The notes: generated from the letters alone by a model not told the origin. Shown: positions 20,907-33,535, counted from the stretch's first letter. The stretch is DNA of 64,000 nt from Antitrichia curtipendula (GCA_951230915.1 OX579638.1:32588322-32652321); one strand, 5' to 3'. Numbers and translations: made by a program.

Positions 20907-23900
20907 ATGGTTGAGAATATGAGTGTAGCTATAAAGGAGAGAGACAAGCTGAAAGGATCTGCTAATTACTATGTCTGGGCTCTAAAAATAAGAGCCATGT
21001 TGAGGGCCGAGGGTCAATGGGGAATCACTGAAACCGAACAGAACCCCGCCGCATTTCCTGCAACTATAGACGGTGAAGTAGTAACTGAGTTACAACTTAA
21101 GAAAAAGAAAGTCTTAGCGTGTGGCCTACTGCTGTTGTCAATCTCCGATGACTTGATCAATCTAGTAGTAGAACACTTTGATCCAACCTTAATCTGGAAA
21201 ACTCTACAGGATCAATTCAATTCAAGAGATCAGTCACAGATCTTGACCCTAATGGGTCAGCTACAGTCCTTAAGAATGAGCGAAGGCAGTTCGACAGAAG
21301 AGTATATTAAGAATGTGAGAGAGCTTAAAAATCGCCAGAGCAATATGGGAGAAAATTGTCTGACAAGAATGTCAATTAGATAGTGTTGAACGGATTACCT
21401 AGATCTTACGAAAGTACCATCTAGACATTGACACACTTGGATTCTAATATGACTTTTGAAAAACTCAGTGCCAGCTTGTTATCGGAGTCTCACAGACGTG
21501 TGCATCGCCATCAACAGCTCAAGGATGAAGAAGCACTTGCCGCAAGCTTTCAGAAGACACACTTCTATGCGCCAAACACCAAGCGCGGACAAGGAGTAGG
21601 ACGTTGGCCAAACATGATCAGAGGACGAGGTTTTCCAAGTCAACAATACTAGAGACCGCGCCCTCCTCCAATGTGCTACAACTGCCTCAAGCCTGGCCAT
21701 CTTGCCAGAGACTGCGGACTACCACCAAATCCAATAACTTATCAACATCATCAACTCAATGAGAGCAAGAATACATGTTAGGAAAACTCAGCGGAGGTCA
21801 TTGAATTCCAACTAAGCTATGAGTACTATGATCCCTATTACCATTGGGGAAATGGTCCCTGGTACCTTGATAGTGGTGCCACCAATCACATAGCTTCAGA
21901 CATTCAGAAGTTAGACAGTTTTCCAAGCTCTTCCGGTGTAGAGATTTAGAAAATCAAAACCAGGGGAGGCGAGTCTCATCCTGTAAGAGGAGTTGGTTTA
22001 GCAATTGGTTAGATAGAATCTGGAGCAATAAAATTGAAAAATGTTCAATATGTTCCTAGCATGCGAAAGAATCTCATATCAGTAGGAAGGATTGCTAACT
22101 CTGGATATCAGGTACTCTTCTTGAGTCAAAATTGTTGGGTAGTAAATGAACAAAAACATACAGTAGCTACTGGTTAGAGAGATCAGTCAAATGGACTTTA
22201 CTCTTTTAAACCAACGCTGGCACTTGCATCTGATCACTAAGATCAAGCAGTATTATGGCACCGTCGTCTAGGCCATTTGAGTTACATTGGGGTAAATCTA
22301 ATGTTCAGAACCAGAAATGTTCATGGATTACCAAAAATAGGCTTGGAAAACCAAATCTGTGCATGTTGCATGTCTAGACGCCAACATAGAGAATGCTTTC
22401 CACACAAGTCAAAGACTTGTTCAAGCCTACCTGGACAAAAGACTCACTCTGATTTTATGGACTCGATGCAGCACACTTCACTTGGAGGCTCTAGATATGC
22501 GTTAATATTCATAGATGATCACTCTTGGAAGACCTGGTTATTCTTCTTGAAACACAAGAGCGAAACAATGACCAAGTTCTTAATCTTCAAACCACAACTT
22601 GAGAACGAGACATGACGCCGCATTCAAGTTCTTCGCATTGATTGTGGCAGCGAATACATGTCTGGCGAATTCAAATATCTGCAAGGAAAGTGGTATACGG
22701 CGCGAACTCACACAAGCCAATACACCTCAACAAAACAACATTTTAGAAAGGAAGAATAGGACCATAATAGAAAGGACCCGCAGTGTCTCGCATGACTGCA
22801 ACTTGCCATCTTGTCTTTAGACTGAAGTAGTAGTGCATGCCACGTACCTTGTAAATAGGAGCCCAACGCACGCCAACAACGGAGAAACGCTAGAAGGTCG
22901 ATACACAGGTATGCCACCTGACATCACAAACTTGAAGATTTTTGGATGCATCACCCACGTCCATATTCCCAAAGAGAATCGTCGGAAATTAGAAGCAAGT
23001 CTATGAAATGCCTCTTCTTGGATTTCGATAGTGAAACAAAGGCTTATCGGTTGTTTGATAGGAATAGACAGAAAGTCCTTTTATGTCGGGACGTTGTATT
23101 CGATGAAAGGCAAGTAGGCTATTACCATTTGCATCCTACTAAACCTTTCTCAAGCCCTCTCATTTTTCCCGACTCAAAAAATCTAGACTCAACATCAAAA
23201 AACACCCTTACAAAATTTGAACCACATAGTTTAGACACCAACCAGATTACACATCCCGACTTCCCAAGTTCAGATTTTGACTCACTTCCTCATGATGATC
23301 CCACACATTCAACCTGCCTAGACAACACTCCTGACCAACTTCATTCTAAAAATAGATAGTCTTCAGATCAAACAGATTCAAACCCATCACCGCATCAAAG
23401 CCCTGTTAGTAAGACAAAAACACCTTGTCCAATTGACCATCAAATTGGACCGATGGTCTGACGTTATCCTAGTAGGAACAGAGCTCCCTCCACTCGCATG
23501 AAGGATTATTGGTCTCTTCTATCCAAAGTTCTTGAAGAACCAATCGATTTTAAAACCGCAATCAAAGACAGCCATAGAAAGTGAAATTGGAAAACAGCCA
23601 TAGAAAGTGAAATTCAGTCAATTTTGAAGAACAATACTTGGAACATCGTTGATCAATCTGCAAACACGAATCCAATCACAACAAAGTGGATTTTTCGAGC
23701 CAAGCAAAATTCTGACGGCATAATAAAAAAGCTCAAGGCACGCCTCATTGTACAAGGCTTCCAACAGAAGGAGGGCATCGACTACCAAAAAGTCTTTGCA
23801 CCGGTTGTGAGATGGTCAACAATACTGGTCATATTGACCTTTGCCTCATAATACAACTGGCATATTTCACAAATGGACGTCATTACAGCATTCCTTAACG

Positions 23901-25138
23901 GAACTATTAGTGAAGATATACTTATGGAAATTCCAGAGGGCTTTCCTAGAGCAGGAGATCCCACAAAAGTATGTCGTATCAATCGAGCGTTCTACGGCTT
24001 CAAACAAGCACCCAAAGCATGGTACAATTGCATCAACCTATGGTTTCAAAAACAAGGTCTAACAAGGAGTGAGAGTGACTCCAATCTCTATTTCAGTAGG
24101 AAAGACGGCAAAATCATCATTCTTTTATTCTATGTTGACGATCTCCTAATTACGGAAGATGACGAACAAGGCATTGCAGACCTCAAACAACAGCTCCACT
24201 CCGAGTTCAAAATGACCGATCTGGGGGAAGCCAACAACTACCTAGGAGTTGAAATCAACAGAACAACTCAAGGCATCTTCATCAACCACCAAGGTTACAT
24301 CAACAAACTCCTCAAAAGATTCGGATTGGAAAACTACTATCCCAACAAGCTTTCGAGTGATCCAAAGGAACAACTTTAAAAAAAAATGGGAACTGAAAGA
24401 GTTGATACAGAACAATAAAAATCCCTCATTGGATCTCTCCGGTACCTATCTTACACAATACCCGACATTTGCTACGCTGTCAGTAGCATATCTCGCTACA
24501 TGCAAGAACCCGAAGTAACACATTTTCAAGCTACTAAAAGAATTCTACGGTACCTGCGTGGCATAGCTGACTATGGTTTGCACTTATCTTCCAACTACAA
24601 TAGCACTCTTCACTCCTATGTCGACACCGATTGGAGAAAAGATATTGACACACGCTGCTCCATCTCAGGGCTATTACACAAATTTGGGAACTCAACAGTT
24701 GGGTGGAGTAGCAAGATGCAATCCATTGTTTCACTCTTCACCATAGAGGTGGAGTACCGAGCTCTCACAGACGCAGCTAAGGACATTGTACACTTACGAC
24801 GACTCTTCTAAGAATTAGGTTTCAATATGGACAACCCTACCATTCTTCTGAGCGACAACCAATCTTGCATCAAGTTAGTCAAAAAAACCGTCTTACATGC
24901 TAGAACAAAACATATACAAATCCAACATCATTTTATTTGTGAAACCGTGAAAGCCAGAGAGATACAGATATGTTACATACCAACTACAAACCAACTAGGT
25001 AATTTTCTCACAAAACCCCTACCACTGAAAAACTTCTCAGGAAACAGACACCAAGTCGGCATTGTTCCTAAGCTTGGAGCCTCGTTCGCACCCTTTCTGG
25101 TGTTTGCCAATTATTCAACCATAGAGCCTTCCGTGTAG
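20907..25138 (+). pseudogene. Copia gag-pol, multiple stops and frameshifts
   Basis: An open gag segment runs 20907-21383 (capsid-type region, UBN2-like). After a frame change comes a zinc knuckle CX2CX4HX4C at 21674-21715 (CYNCLKPGHLARDC). The protease motif DSGA is at 21869-21880, the GAG-pre-integrase LWHRRLGH near 22253, and the integrase core near 22440-22800 (Asp at SDFMDS, second Asp in another frame, Glu in the NILERKNRT region). Reverse transcriptase spans about 23620-24380 with YVDD at 24131-24142. RNase H lies at about 24500-24960. In-frame stops and frame changes (for example near 21383, 22615, 23850 and 24380) disable it. No envelope-like frame is seen. It ends ~540 bp before the 3' LTR. 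Confidence 0.92.
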
Positions 25139-25678
25139 CCTTGTGCTTGAAGTCCAGAGCCTTAGGGTTTCTCTTTGTCTTTTGATTGTCCCACCAATCT
25201 TCTAGATACTTGATCAAATGCATCCAACATGTCTTTAGATTTGCATCAGATTGCATCTCATGCACACTCAATTCTCTCGAAATCCTAACCTTTCCATTCA
25301 AAGTACCTTCTCCTTGAAATTATAGGCTCTCAAACCTAGCTGTCTCCTCTCTACCTTGAAACAAATGCCAAATAAGCATACACAAATCATGTAACTTGTC
25401 GCACGCTTGCCGAATTGCCATCACTCCAAACGAAAGGCTCATTATCACTATCTGAACCTGCATACATTCAAGTCCTGCTTAGTTTGCTGAACACAATCCT
25501 AAAAATGTACACACCACACCACATACTTCCAAATCAAAGCTTATCAATAACATCTAATCAACGTATGCTCTACTCACTCGCACGGCATCTACCGGCAACT
25601 CCAGAATCCGCGACATCTCGAACAGCTCCAAAGATTCTCACCAACACCACATTGAGAGGTCTCTTGAGCAAGGGAGGG
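25139..25678 (+). other. Copia 3' untranslated region with polypurine tract
   Basis: Non-coding stretch between RNase H and the 3' LTR. GCAAGGGAGGG ends at 25678, directly before the LTR, and serves as the plus-strand primer. No extra gene recognised. Confidence 0.8.
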
Positions 25679-25945
25679 TGTTGAAACTAATGCTCTCCGA
25701 CCTCTCAATCTTCTGCACATTCGTTCAGTCTTCATCCGTTCAATGTTCATGCATTAATCTTAACAGTTTAGCTTGTATTGTACCTTAATCTAGTCAGTGG
25801 CCATCATTTAGCATAGTGACAGGCAGTTACACAACTAAGTGGGCTATCAACAAAGCATGTATATATATTGACCCCTTCTTGGGTATTCTAATTAAGTCAT
25901 TGGAACGATATTGAGTATGTCTGTATAAGTTGATTAAAGTCTACA
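25679..25945 (+). repeat. 3' LTR of the copia element
   Basis: 267 bp, TGTTGAAACT to AAGTCTACA. It is followed by the target duplication AATAG at 25946-25950. Differences from the 5' LTR cluster near 25744-25780. Confidence 0.93.
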
Positions 25946-26405
25946 AATAGGGAGGTGATTGATGCAAATGAGACAATCCAATAGATGTTGAAATTGGGTA
26001 ATTGACGGCATTGGGTTGCTCAACCTTACTAGGTGGCACTAAGATCCAAGGTTGGACAACCCAATGTTGTCATTTACCTAATTTCAACATCTACTGGACC
26101 ATCCCATTTGCATCAGTCACTTGCCTATTACCACAATCTTAGCAACTCTTTAGCATCATGGCAATGCACTTGGGGGAGGGGACACGTGAACATATGGATT
26201 AGCATGGATCTACCCAGGCACATTTTACCAGTTTCGTCCCAGCATAGAAACTTTGAAAACTCATAGAAAATTCATTTCTTGTCGAAATGTCTTGATTCTT
26301 CCACTTGCAAATGACTTCTCTCAAACAGTTTCTCAATCGCTGACAAATACTTGAGTTGGCAAACAGCTTCTCCATGGTAGCAAATATGCTTGGTAATACG
26401 CATGG

Positions 26406-26821
26406 TTTACCTTATTTAGTTAGCCCCAATTCCACAACACTCACTGTACCTTCCGTCATTTGTGAGTTGTGACCAAATACAAAGGGAAAAGAAAAAGGCC
26501 ACTGCCAGCGGTTGCATGATGAGAGCCAGGGCAACAAGACAGAAGCTCGGTCACCAAGACGACAGCTGCAGAGGTTTCTCGCACAGACAGACTCCGCATG
26601 CATTCGGAGCACGATCTGCATCTCATTCTGCAACAAATTCGATGCTTCTGAAGTTCTGAGGCCGCATTGGTGCCCGGACGACGACTACCCAATTCCTGGC
26701 ATGACAGGGCAACTGAAGGATAAGCGGTGCACTTTTGGGAAATCATACTGACTCACTGGGCTTCCCCTCCCTCTTCTGGAAGAGAGCCGGCGTACGTCCT
26801 GCCCACCGGGGAGTCATCATG
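26406..26821. other. Intergenic DNA, nothing recognised
   Basis: A less AT-rich patch with short overlapping ORFs on both strands (26456-26746 minus, 26512-26751 plus), none with a recognisable domain. Confidence 0.5.
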
Positions 26822-27840
26822 GGATTGGGAATGTCAGTTTTCATCAGCTTGGAACTGAACTGAACTGTGCGAGCTAACTTACACAGAGCGGATCATGTGC
26901 TGGACATCCACAACTCCACGTAATTATGTTGAAAAAGCAATTATTGTCTGTACAGTTTAGTGAGGTGACAAGTTGTAACCCCTATTGTAAGAGAGATAGC
27001 TTCCACTGGGTGGATTGGAAATGTCAATTGTCATCAGCTTGGAATTGAACTGAACTATTGTGAAAGCTACACGGGACTGAATCATGAAATGGACATCCAC
27101 GTAATTATGTTGAAAAAGCAATCATTGTCTGTATTTTAGCTAGGTGACAAGTTTTACCCCGTCTGGTAAGAGAGACGGCATCCATTGGGTGGATTGGAAA
27201 TGTCAATCTTCATCAGCTTGGAATTGAATTGAACTACTGTGAAAGCTACACAGGACTGAATCATGAAATGGACATCCACGTAATTATGTTGAAAAAGCAA
27301 GTATTGTCTGTATTTTAGCTAGGTGACAAGTTTTACCCCCTCTGGTAAGAGAGACGGCATCCACTGGGTGGATTGGAAATGTCAATCTTCATCAGCTTGG
27401 AATTGAATTGAACTACTGTGAAAGCTACACGGGAGTGAATCATGTACCGGACATCCATGTATGTTAAAAAAGCAATTATTGTCTGTATTTTAGTGAGGTG
27501 ACAAGTTTTAACCCCTATCGTAAGAGAGACAACTTCCAGTGGGTGGATTGGGAATGTCAACCTTCATCAACTTGGAATTGAACTAGTGTAAGAGCTACAC
27601 GAAGCAGATCATGTATTAGACATCTATGTATGTTGATAAAGCAATTATTGTTTGTATTTTAGCGAGGTCAGAAGTTTTAACCCTTGTCATAAGAGAGATA
27701 ACTTCCATTGGGTGGATTGGAAATGTCAACCTTCATCAGCTTGGAATTGAACTATTGTATGAGCTACATAAAGTGGATTATGTATTGGACATTCATGTAT
27801 GCCAATAAAGCAATTATTGATTGTAATTTTATCATTTTTT
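26822..27840 (+). repeat. Tandem array, ~170-190-bp units, about 5.7 copies
   Basis: Units begin at GGATTGG: 26822, 27013, 27191, 27370, 27545 and 27714 (spacings 191, 178, 179, 175, 169). Each holds AATGTCA-TTCATCAGCTTGGAA, a GAAAGCTACAC box, GGACATCCA, AAAGCAATTATTGTCTGTA and GTAAGAGAGA. Central units are closest; the outer units have diverged and shortened. A lone decayed unit lies near 29704-29800. Satellite-like; no ORF is shared across units. Confidence 0.9.
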
Positions 27841-29245
27841 AGTGATGTAACAAATTTGGTCACTTGCTTCTTGCTATTCTTGAACAAGGTCTTTAATTTG
27901 TTTATATTGGGATGGGAAAAAAAAATGAAAGTTTGCAATAATGAAGGTCTTACATCTCAATTCTTCTCAAACCATTTTATTATTCCATAAAGTATAATAA
28001 ATATATGTTGGAGTGGTTCCAATTTTGGCTAAATGGAATAATAATAATAATATTATTATTATTCCAAAATACTATTATTATTCCATAAAGTATTGTCCAT
28101 CATTAGACATAGCTAAAATTCAAAACTAGATACTATGCATTGTCTTGATCCTACAATAAGTATTGTCAAGAACTGCTTAGTGAGTGCTTTAGTTGAAGGA
28201 CCCTCCAAAAGTGAAATTGAGACCTTAGAAAGAGAGAAATCACTAGAAGAAAAACGTGTCCACCACAACCGATATTTGACAACTATTTTGTGACTAAATG
28301 TCCTATACAACTACACTGCAACTATAATCCCTCTCTATTTGCACTGACTTTGATTTGTATATTGTTGTAGTTGCAAAGTAGTCATAGAATGAAGTACATG
28401 ATTATGGGAGTTTAATAGAGTTGTCATTTAGAATTAATGTGAGGTATTCTACATCCAATATTCATCAAAGTTGTCGATGTGGACAACTACAATACAACTA
28501 GAGAACTTGTCCATAGCAACTAAAGCCCTCCAGATTATCACCAGTCGCAAATGTCCAATGCAACTCACAAGTTCACAAGTTGCTCTTTGTAGTTGCAAAA
28601 CCCTTCATTTTCATCTAGTGAATCATGCTACATCTTTTCAATCAACAATGGAAAAGAAGATTTTATTTTCTCACTTCTATAACATTAGTGGGTGCTAAAA
28701 TAATATAATGGACTTGTAGATGACTTGAATGAATCTTAAGATGGAAAAAAAAGACCCTATATAGAGGAAGATGAGGACACATCTTCTCAGTCAATAGTTA
28801 AAAGAATAATAAATTGCCAGTTTTTTGCCTCTATCCATCAATATTGATTATAAAATAATGCATTGGCATTGTATTTGGGGTTTAAGCATGTAAATAGATA
28901 TTTTGTAATTACTTGGCTAGCATAATCATCATTCGGATTCCGTGATAGCTATAAGCATTTGCACGTACCTAGTTTAATTCACAAGTGCCTATACTATTCA
29001 CCTAGATTACATCTTATATTAATGTTTAGAGATGACAAGGACAATATATTTGAATGCAAGCTACTTATTCAAGGGAATTTAATCATTTAAAGATCTTAGA
29101 AATTCTATTGTGGTTGCAATATGACATTTTTGTATGTTTGACATTAGAGATATATGAATTGAGGTATAAAATACTAACAAAAGTTTTTTCATATTCTCAA
29201 CTAGATTCATGTACTTTCAATTTGGATCATTACTACACCACCTAC
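27841..29245. other. AT-rich intergenic DNA with a short perfect palindrome
   Basis: The palindrome at about 28033-28065 (TGGAATAATAATAATAAT mirrored into TTATTATTATTCCA) is followed by a partial repeat ACTATTATTATTCCATAAAG. ORFs of 60-75 codons have no features. No gene seen. Confidence 0.5.
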
Positions 29246-29430
29246 CACTATAAAAAAGGGGTCTCTTAAGTATAGTCCTATAATTTATGACCTTTTAGAA
29301 GATTTTTGTAAAAATTTACTAGAAATATATGTACTTTCACTAAATTTTTACTAAAATCTCCTAAAAGGTCATAAATTATAGGACTATACTACTAGGACTA
29401 TACTTAAAACACCCCCTTTATCTTGTAATG
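29246..29430. mobile_element. CACTA-like foldback MITE
   Basis: The left end is CACTATAAAAAAGGGG and the right end complement CATTACAAGATAAAGGGG. TAC flanks both sides (29243-29245, 29431-29433), a 3-bp duplication. The arms share AAGTATAGTCCTATAATTTA; the right arm has an extra ~14-bp repeat of AGTATAGTCCTA. It is 185 bp, older than 18980-19121 and of different sequence. Confidence 0.75.
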
Positions 29431-30884
29431 TACATGCCAAAGAAGATACAAATTCTACCTATATGGTGACAAATGGTGACAAATTCTACCTATATGGTGC
29501 CTTATTTGAGCATGACTAGGTTTTAATGTTGAAATGATTAGTTTCCAATTAAAAAGATATTAAATGTTGAATTATTAATCCAATGATGTATGTTTTGTTA
29601 TATATTAGTATATAATTCATAAGCTAATATGCAACTATAGTATTGTATATATGATTTTTTACAAACTTTTAAGGATTAATCCTAAATTGCTAAAAGATTC
29701 TCCATTGGGTGGATTATAAATGTGTTCAAGACCTTATTGCTAGAGCTACATAAAGTGGATGAAGTACGTTCAATATTGAAAAAACAATTTTTGTCTATTC
29801 TTCAACTGTATGGTCAACTAGTTGGTTCACTAAATGTTGTTTTTTTTTTTTTTTGCAAAGGTAGCAAGAATAGGAAAACTTGCAAAAATAAAGATCTAAA
29901 TGTTATTTTCATGCCACAATTTATTTTGCCTAAAAAGCTCAAAATCTATATCCTTCCTATTGTCAAGTATTCTTAGAAGTTGACCAACACAATTTTTTAA
30001 AATACACATCAAAACTACTTGAGGATAAACCCAAGAAATTTGTCAGAGCCATTTTTTGGCATTTGGATGACTTCAAAGAAATGTCAATTTGCAATGACAA
30101 AATATTTCTCATTCATTGTATTGGGATTTCTTGAATAGAAGGTGCTGAGATGGTATTGAAAATTTTCTCATTGAGGAATTTGTAACTTTTTTATATAAGG
30201 GAATGCTCTAAATATGGATAAGAAATTATCATTTTGTTTTATTTAGGCAACTTGTCAATGCTAGCTTAAGATTCGAGTTTTATCCCGAAAGATTATATTT
30301 TTTTGAATTTGAAGGTTCTCAACTATAGTTTCTATTCCAATTTGAAATTTTGGAAAATTTCCAAAATTGAGTATTTAATTGCCATTAGAACTTCAAGTCT
30401 ACAACCATGGTCCACTGATAGAATGACTCGGAAATTTGATTTATACCATCATATTGTACACTGCAATATAAAATTGTGGTAAAAATTTCACATTTTATTA
30501 ATCTTATTTTTTATTTTATGTTATTTTTTTCATTTTCTCTTCAAAATTTACAACAATGTCAAATTTTCACCAAAACTTCTAAACTTTTGAAGGCTTGTAG
30601 AGGACATGTGATTTTATCTCTAAAAAATAGAAATAAAAAATTTCATTTATATGAATTTGCAAAATGGGATTATGGAAGCATATAGAGTGAAGTACTGGTA
30701 GATTTTCATCCAACTTTGTGTTTATAGGCCTCATGTTTCCAAGGTTAATGTTATGTTTCAAACCAACATTTTTTCTTGAAACAATATGGGAACAATATGG
30801 GAACAATATGGGAACAATTTGAGGACACTTTCAATAGAAGTCTATTAGTCAAGAGTAGATTCACATATGATTTAGGGTATTTTC
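29431..30884. other. AT-rich intergenic DNA, one relict satellite unit
   Basis: About 29704-29800 resembles the 26.8-27.8 kb satellite (CCATTGGGTGGATTATAAAT, AGAGCTACATAAAGTGGATG). The triplet GAACAATATGG is repeated near 30779-30817. No gene supported. Confidence 0.5.
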
Positions 30885-31755
30885 ACCTTGTACATTTGGA
30901 TTCAATAATCTCATAAACTAGCTATTGAACCATTCAAAAAAGTTTGTTTAATATAGAATGCCTTTAACATTTTATGTCTTGCGTAATTAACATTCAATTC
31001 TTACACAATCCCAATCAAGCATACCAAATTTCAAATTCAAAAATCCAAAATCTCATTTTTTGTGAATTTTTTCATTTAATATTCATGATAATTGATTGAA
31101 TTTTGGATAATGAAACATTGGTGATGAATTTTTTAATTCAATGCATAGATATGTAGGAAACATCCATACACACATCTTTTCTTCAACAAGCATCTCCAAA
31201 AAAGTTTCAAAATTTATTCTATAGAGATTTCAATATTGGGATGATAATGCTTAAATTTTGTAAAATAGATATCTCTATATTTTAACTAGATTTTGACAAA
31301 GTAATTGTACCATCATACTTATATGTACAAAATTAGTTATTGTGTGAGGGTCATATAGCAAAATCTAATTATAATAGAAAAATATTTATTTTACAAAATT
31401 TGAAAATTGTCACCCCAATATTGAAATCTCTATAGAGGGAATTGGCAAACTTTTTTGGAGATGCTTGTTGAAGGAAAGGTGTGTGTATAGATGTTTCCTA
31501 CATATCTGTGCAATTGAATTTAAGCAATATCTCACCAATGTTTTTCAATTGATTATCATGAACGTTAAATAAAATAATTTATCAAAAATGGGTTTTTGGA
31601 TTTTTGAAATTGAAATTTGGCATGCTTGATTGGGATTATGTAAGAATCAAATGTTAATCATGGGAGAAAGAATACCAATTGTACTCTATATTATACAAAT
31701 TTTCTTGAATGACATAATAAGCATTTTGTAAGATTATTGGACCTAACAGTACAAT
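30885..31755. repeat. Long inverted repeat, ~400-bp arms
   Basis: The left arm is about 30885-31260 and the right arm about 31410-31755, around an AT-rich centre. Pairs include CACAATCCCAATCAAGCAT with ATGCTTGATTGGGATTATG, ATATGTAGGAAACATC with GATGTTTCCTACATAT, AACAAGCATCTCCAAAAAAG with CTTTTTTGGAGATGCTTGTT, and ATAGAGATTTCAATATTGGG with CCCAATATTGAAATCTCTAT. The best matching is in the inner half. No terminal motif or clear flanking duplication was found. Foldback element or hairpin-RNA locus. Confidence 0.8.
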
Positions 31756-32449
31756 GGAATTAAGAGTCTTGAAGAATCACTTGTGATGCTTAATTTTACA
31801 CAAATTTGTGTTGGAATACGGTCTTTTGGACTAGGCATACTTGATTTTGTGATTTAGTAGTGGTGCATGCTTAGATGATTTAGCAGTAAATTCTCTTGTT
31901 TTGAGGATAGTTATCTATGTAAGTTGTTAGAAGAATTATAACATGTAATAGGAATTGTAAGTGTAGATAGTAGAATGACACTTTCAAATTCCTTCACTAC
32001 TCCAAAAGAGTTCATTATTGTGGGGAATAACAAGTGTAGGTGGTTGCTTTTCGAGTGAGATTTAAGTTGAATTTATGATACCCCAAATACCATATCAACG
32101 GTCATTAAATATTATAAATGTGAAGTGAAAGATTGATGTGGGTGACTTACTGAGTACTACAATAGTTAAATTTTAGACATTCACCCTTGTTTTACACTAA
32201 ATTAATTGTGAAGTTGATGGAGATTTTAGGTCTTTATATTCTTATCCTTAATTAGTTGTTTGGTGGATAGATAGAAGAATTACTAAAGACTAAAAAGTAT
32301 TTAGGGCAAGCTACAAATAGAAGGTGGCTAATTACCAAGGATTCATTTTTTGGAAATGGTATTGAAAGAATGTGATATTTTTAAGCATTTAACAATTTGT
32401 ATAGATAATAAGAAGCTCACATATGCTTTTTTGTTGTTGATGTTGCCCA
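31756..32449. other. AT-rich intergenic DNA, nothing recognised
   Basis: No ORF, repeat terminus or RNA gene could be identified. Confidence 0.5.
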
Positions 32450-32946
32450 AGTTTGGAACACTTTGAGCTTTCAATGATATAACTTTCTATCCTAAGCCCT
32501 AATTGAAACTAATAGAAATTATACTCTCTAAAAGCTAGCACATTCCCTTACCTTAAAAAAAAACTCAAAAAATTTCAATAAAATTTGACGTCTTAGAAAA
32601 TTTCCCCAATCCATAGAAAAAACATTCAAGGATTTCAAACCCTTCAAAGCTTAATCCTGAAGCACTTTGGCGTCTAATTTATGGATGACTAATAGATTGA
32701 AACTCAAGTTTTATTTTCATTACTACTTGGATGAAAGTCATCTAATTTGTGGAGATACTTTATTAAATTGTTGTCCTATCTATTTGTTGGACTTGGTATT
32801 ACTAAAGTACATATTTTTCTAATATTACAAATGTGGAAGTATGTCAAGTGGTTGACCAAGCCAAAATTACATTGAATTCCCCCATCTCAAATTCCCCTAT
32901 TTCAAATCTTGAATTCTAGAAGAGACTTTGGACGTTTAGGGGTTTA
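32450..32946 (-). mobile_element. TTAA-family element, subfamily 4, inverted fragment
   Basis: In reverse it follows the copy at 2551-3721: the end complement CCCCTAAACGTCCAAAG, then TCTTCTAGAATTCAAGATTT, TTGGCTTGGTCAACCACTTG and ATACTTCCACATTTGTAAT. The terminal flank reads TTTA rather than TTAA. The far boundary is uncertain. Confidence 0.55.
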
Positions 32947-33379
32947 TAAAGACCACCCTCACTAAATGTTTTTTTTGAGGTGTCACTTGTAAAGTCTTCT
33001 CAAAGTCCCTCAAGGACTCTAGGGACCTTAAGTGAATAGACTCAAAATGCACCAATCATAAAATATGATTGGAGTTAGCATTTTGAGTCCCCCCTCCACC
33101 CAAGTGTCTTAAGTAAGGTGAAAACACCCATTCCCGTCCCTGTACCTTGCCATGGACCCTAGACTCACCCAATTATGTCCCTAGACTTTAGTTAATCCGT
33201 CAGCCAAATGCTTGGCTTTAATTGGCTGACATATTTGAAGGACACTTACCAATCAGTGTTTTTTTTTCCGGCGATTTGGTGCAAAATTGCACAAATTTTT
33301 GACCTAGCACCAAGCCTATAGGAAATTTTTAGTAAAATTTTGGATGAAATCGCCAAAAAACTTCAAGTTCAAGAAAAAT
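32947..33379. other. Intergenic DNA, nothing firmly recognised
   Basis: Less AT-rich. TAAGTGAATAGACTCAAAATGC at 33028-33049 has an inverted partner GCATTTTGAGTCCC near 33077. 33341-33379 already carries one TTGGATGAAATCGCC motif of R3. Confidence 0.4.
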
Positions 33380-33535
33380 CTTGGATGAAATCGCCACATT
33401 GTGAATGAAAATAGAATTATAGATACGTATTTCACATTTTCTATACAACACTTGGATGAATGTTGAAACTTGGAGCACCACCGTAACATTTAATATCGCC
33501 ACTTCGCCACTTCATGGAAAATGAAAAAAAAAACC
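33380..33535 (+). repeat. Dispersed repeat R3, copy 2
   Basis: Counterpart of 16191-16380: TTGGATGAAATCGCCAC, ATGTTGAAACTTGGAGCACC, GTAACATTTAATATCGCC and an AAAATGAAAAAAAAAA tail. Confidence 0.6.

Larger units (their letters stand above)
20478..25945 (+). mobile_element. Ty1/copia LTR retrotransposon, decayed but structurally complete
   Basis: 5,468 bp with two ~266-bp LTRs (TG...CA), a 5-bp duplication, a primer-binding site matching the 3' end of tRNA-iMet, a purine-rich tract and gag-pol in copia order (gag, protease, integrase, reverse transcriptase, RNase H). The LTRs differ by about 15 substitutions and a 2-bp indel by hand count (~94% identical), so the insertion is old. The coding region is broken by stops and frame changes, so the copy cannot be autonomous. 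Confidence 0.95.
20190..26405. repeat. Long inverted repeat (~370-bp arms) split by the copia element
   Basis: The left arm is about 20190-20477 plus 25951-26028; the right arm is about 26049-26405. Matching pairs include ATTACCAAGCAGATTTGCT with AGCAAATATGCTTGGTAAT, GAGAGAAGTCATTTGCAAGT with ACTTGCAAATGACTTCTCTC, and GCATTGGGTTG with CAACCCAATG near the tip. The loop is ~20 nt. With the retrotransposon removed it is a single hairpin of ~750 bp with scattered mismatches. Candidates are a foldback transposon or a young hairpin-RNA (MIRNA-like) locus. Confidence 0.75.

Noticed and set aside
20478..25945. A complete, active copia element or integrated virus
   Set aside because: gag-pol has several stops and frame changes, LTRs differ at about 15 sites, and there is no envelope frame. 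It is an old, inactive Ty1/copia retrotransposon.
26822..27840. The ~180-bp array as a tandem gene family
   Set aside because: No reading frame is kept from unit to unit and ORFs crossing the units differ. It is a non-coding tandem repeat.
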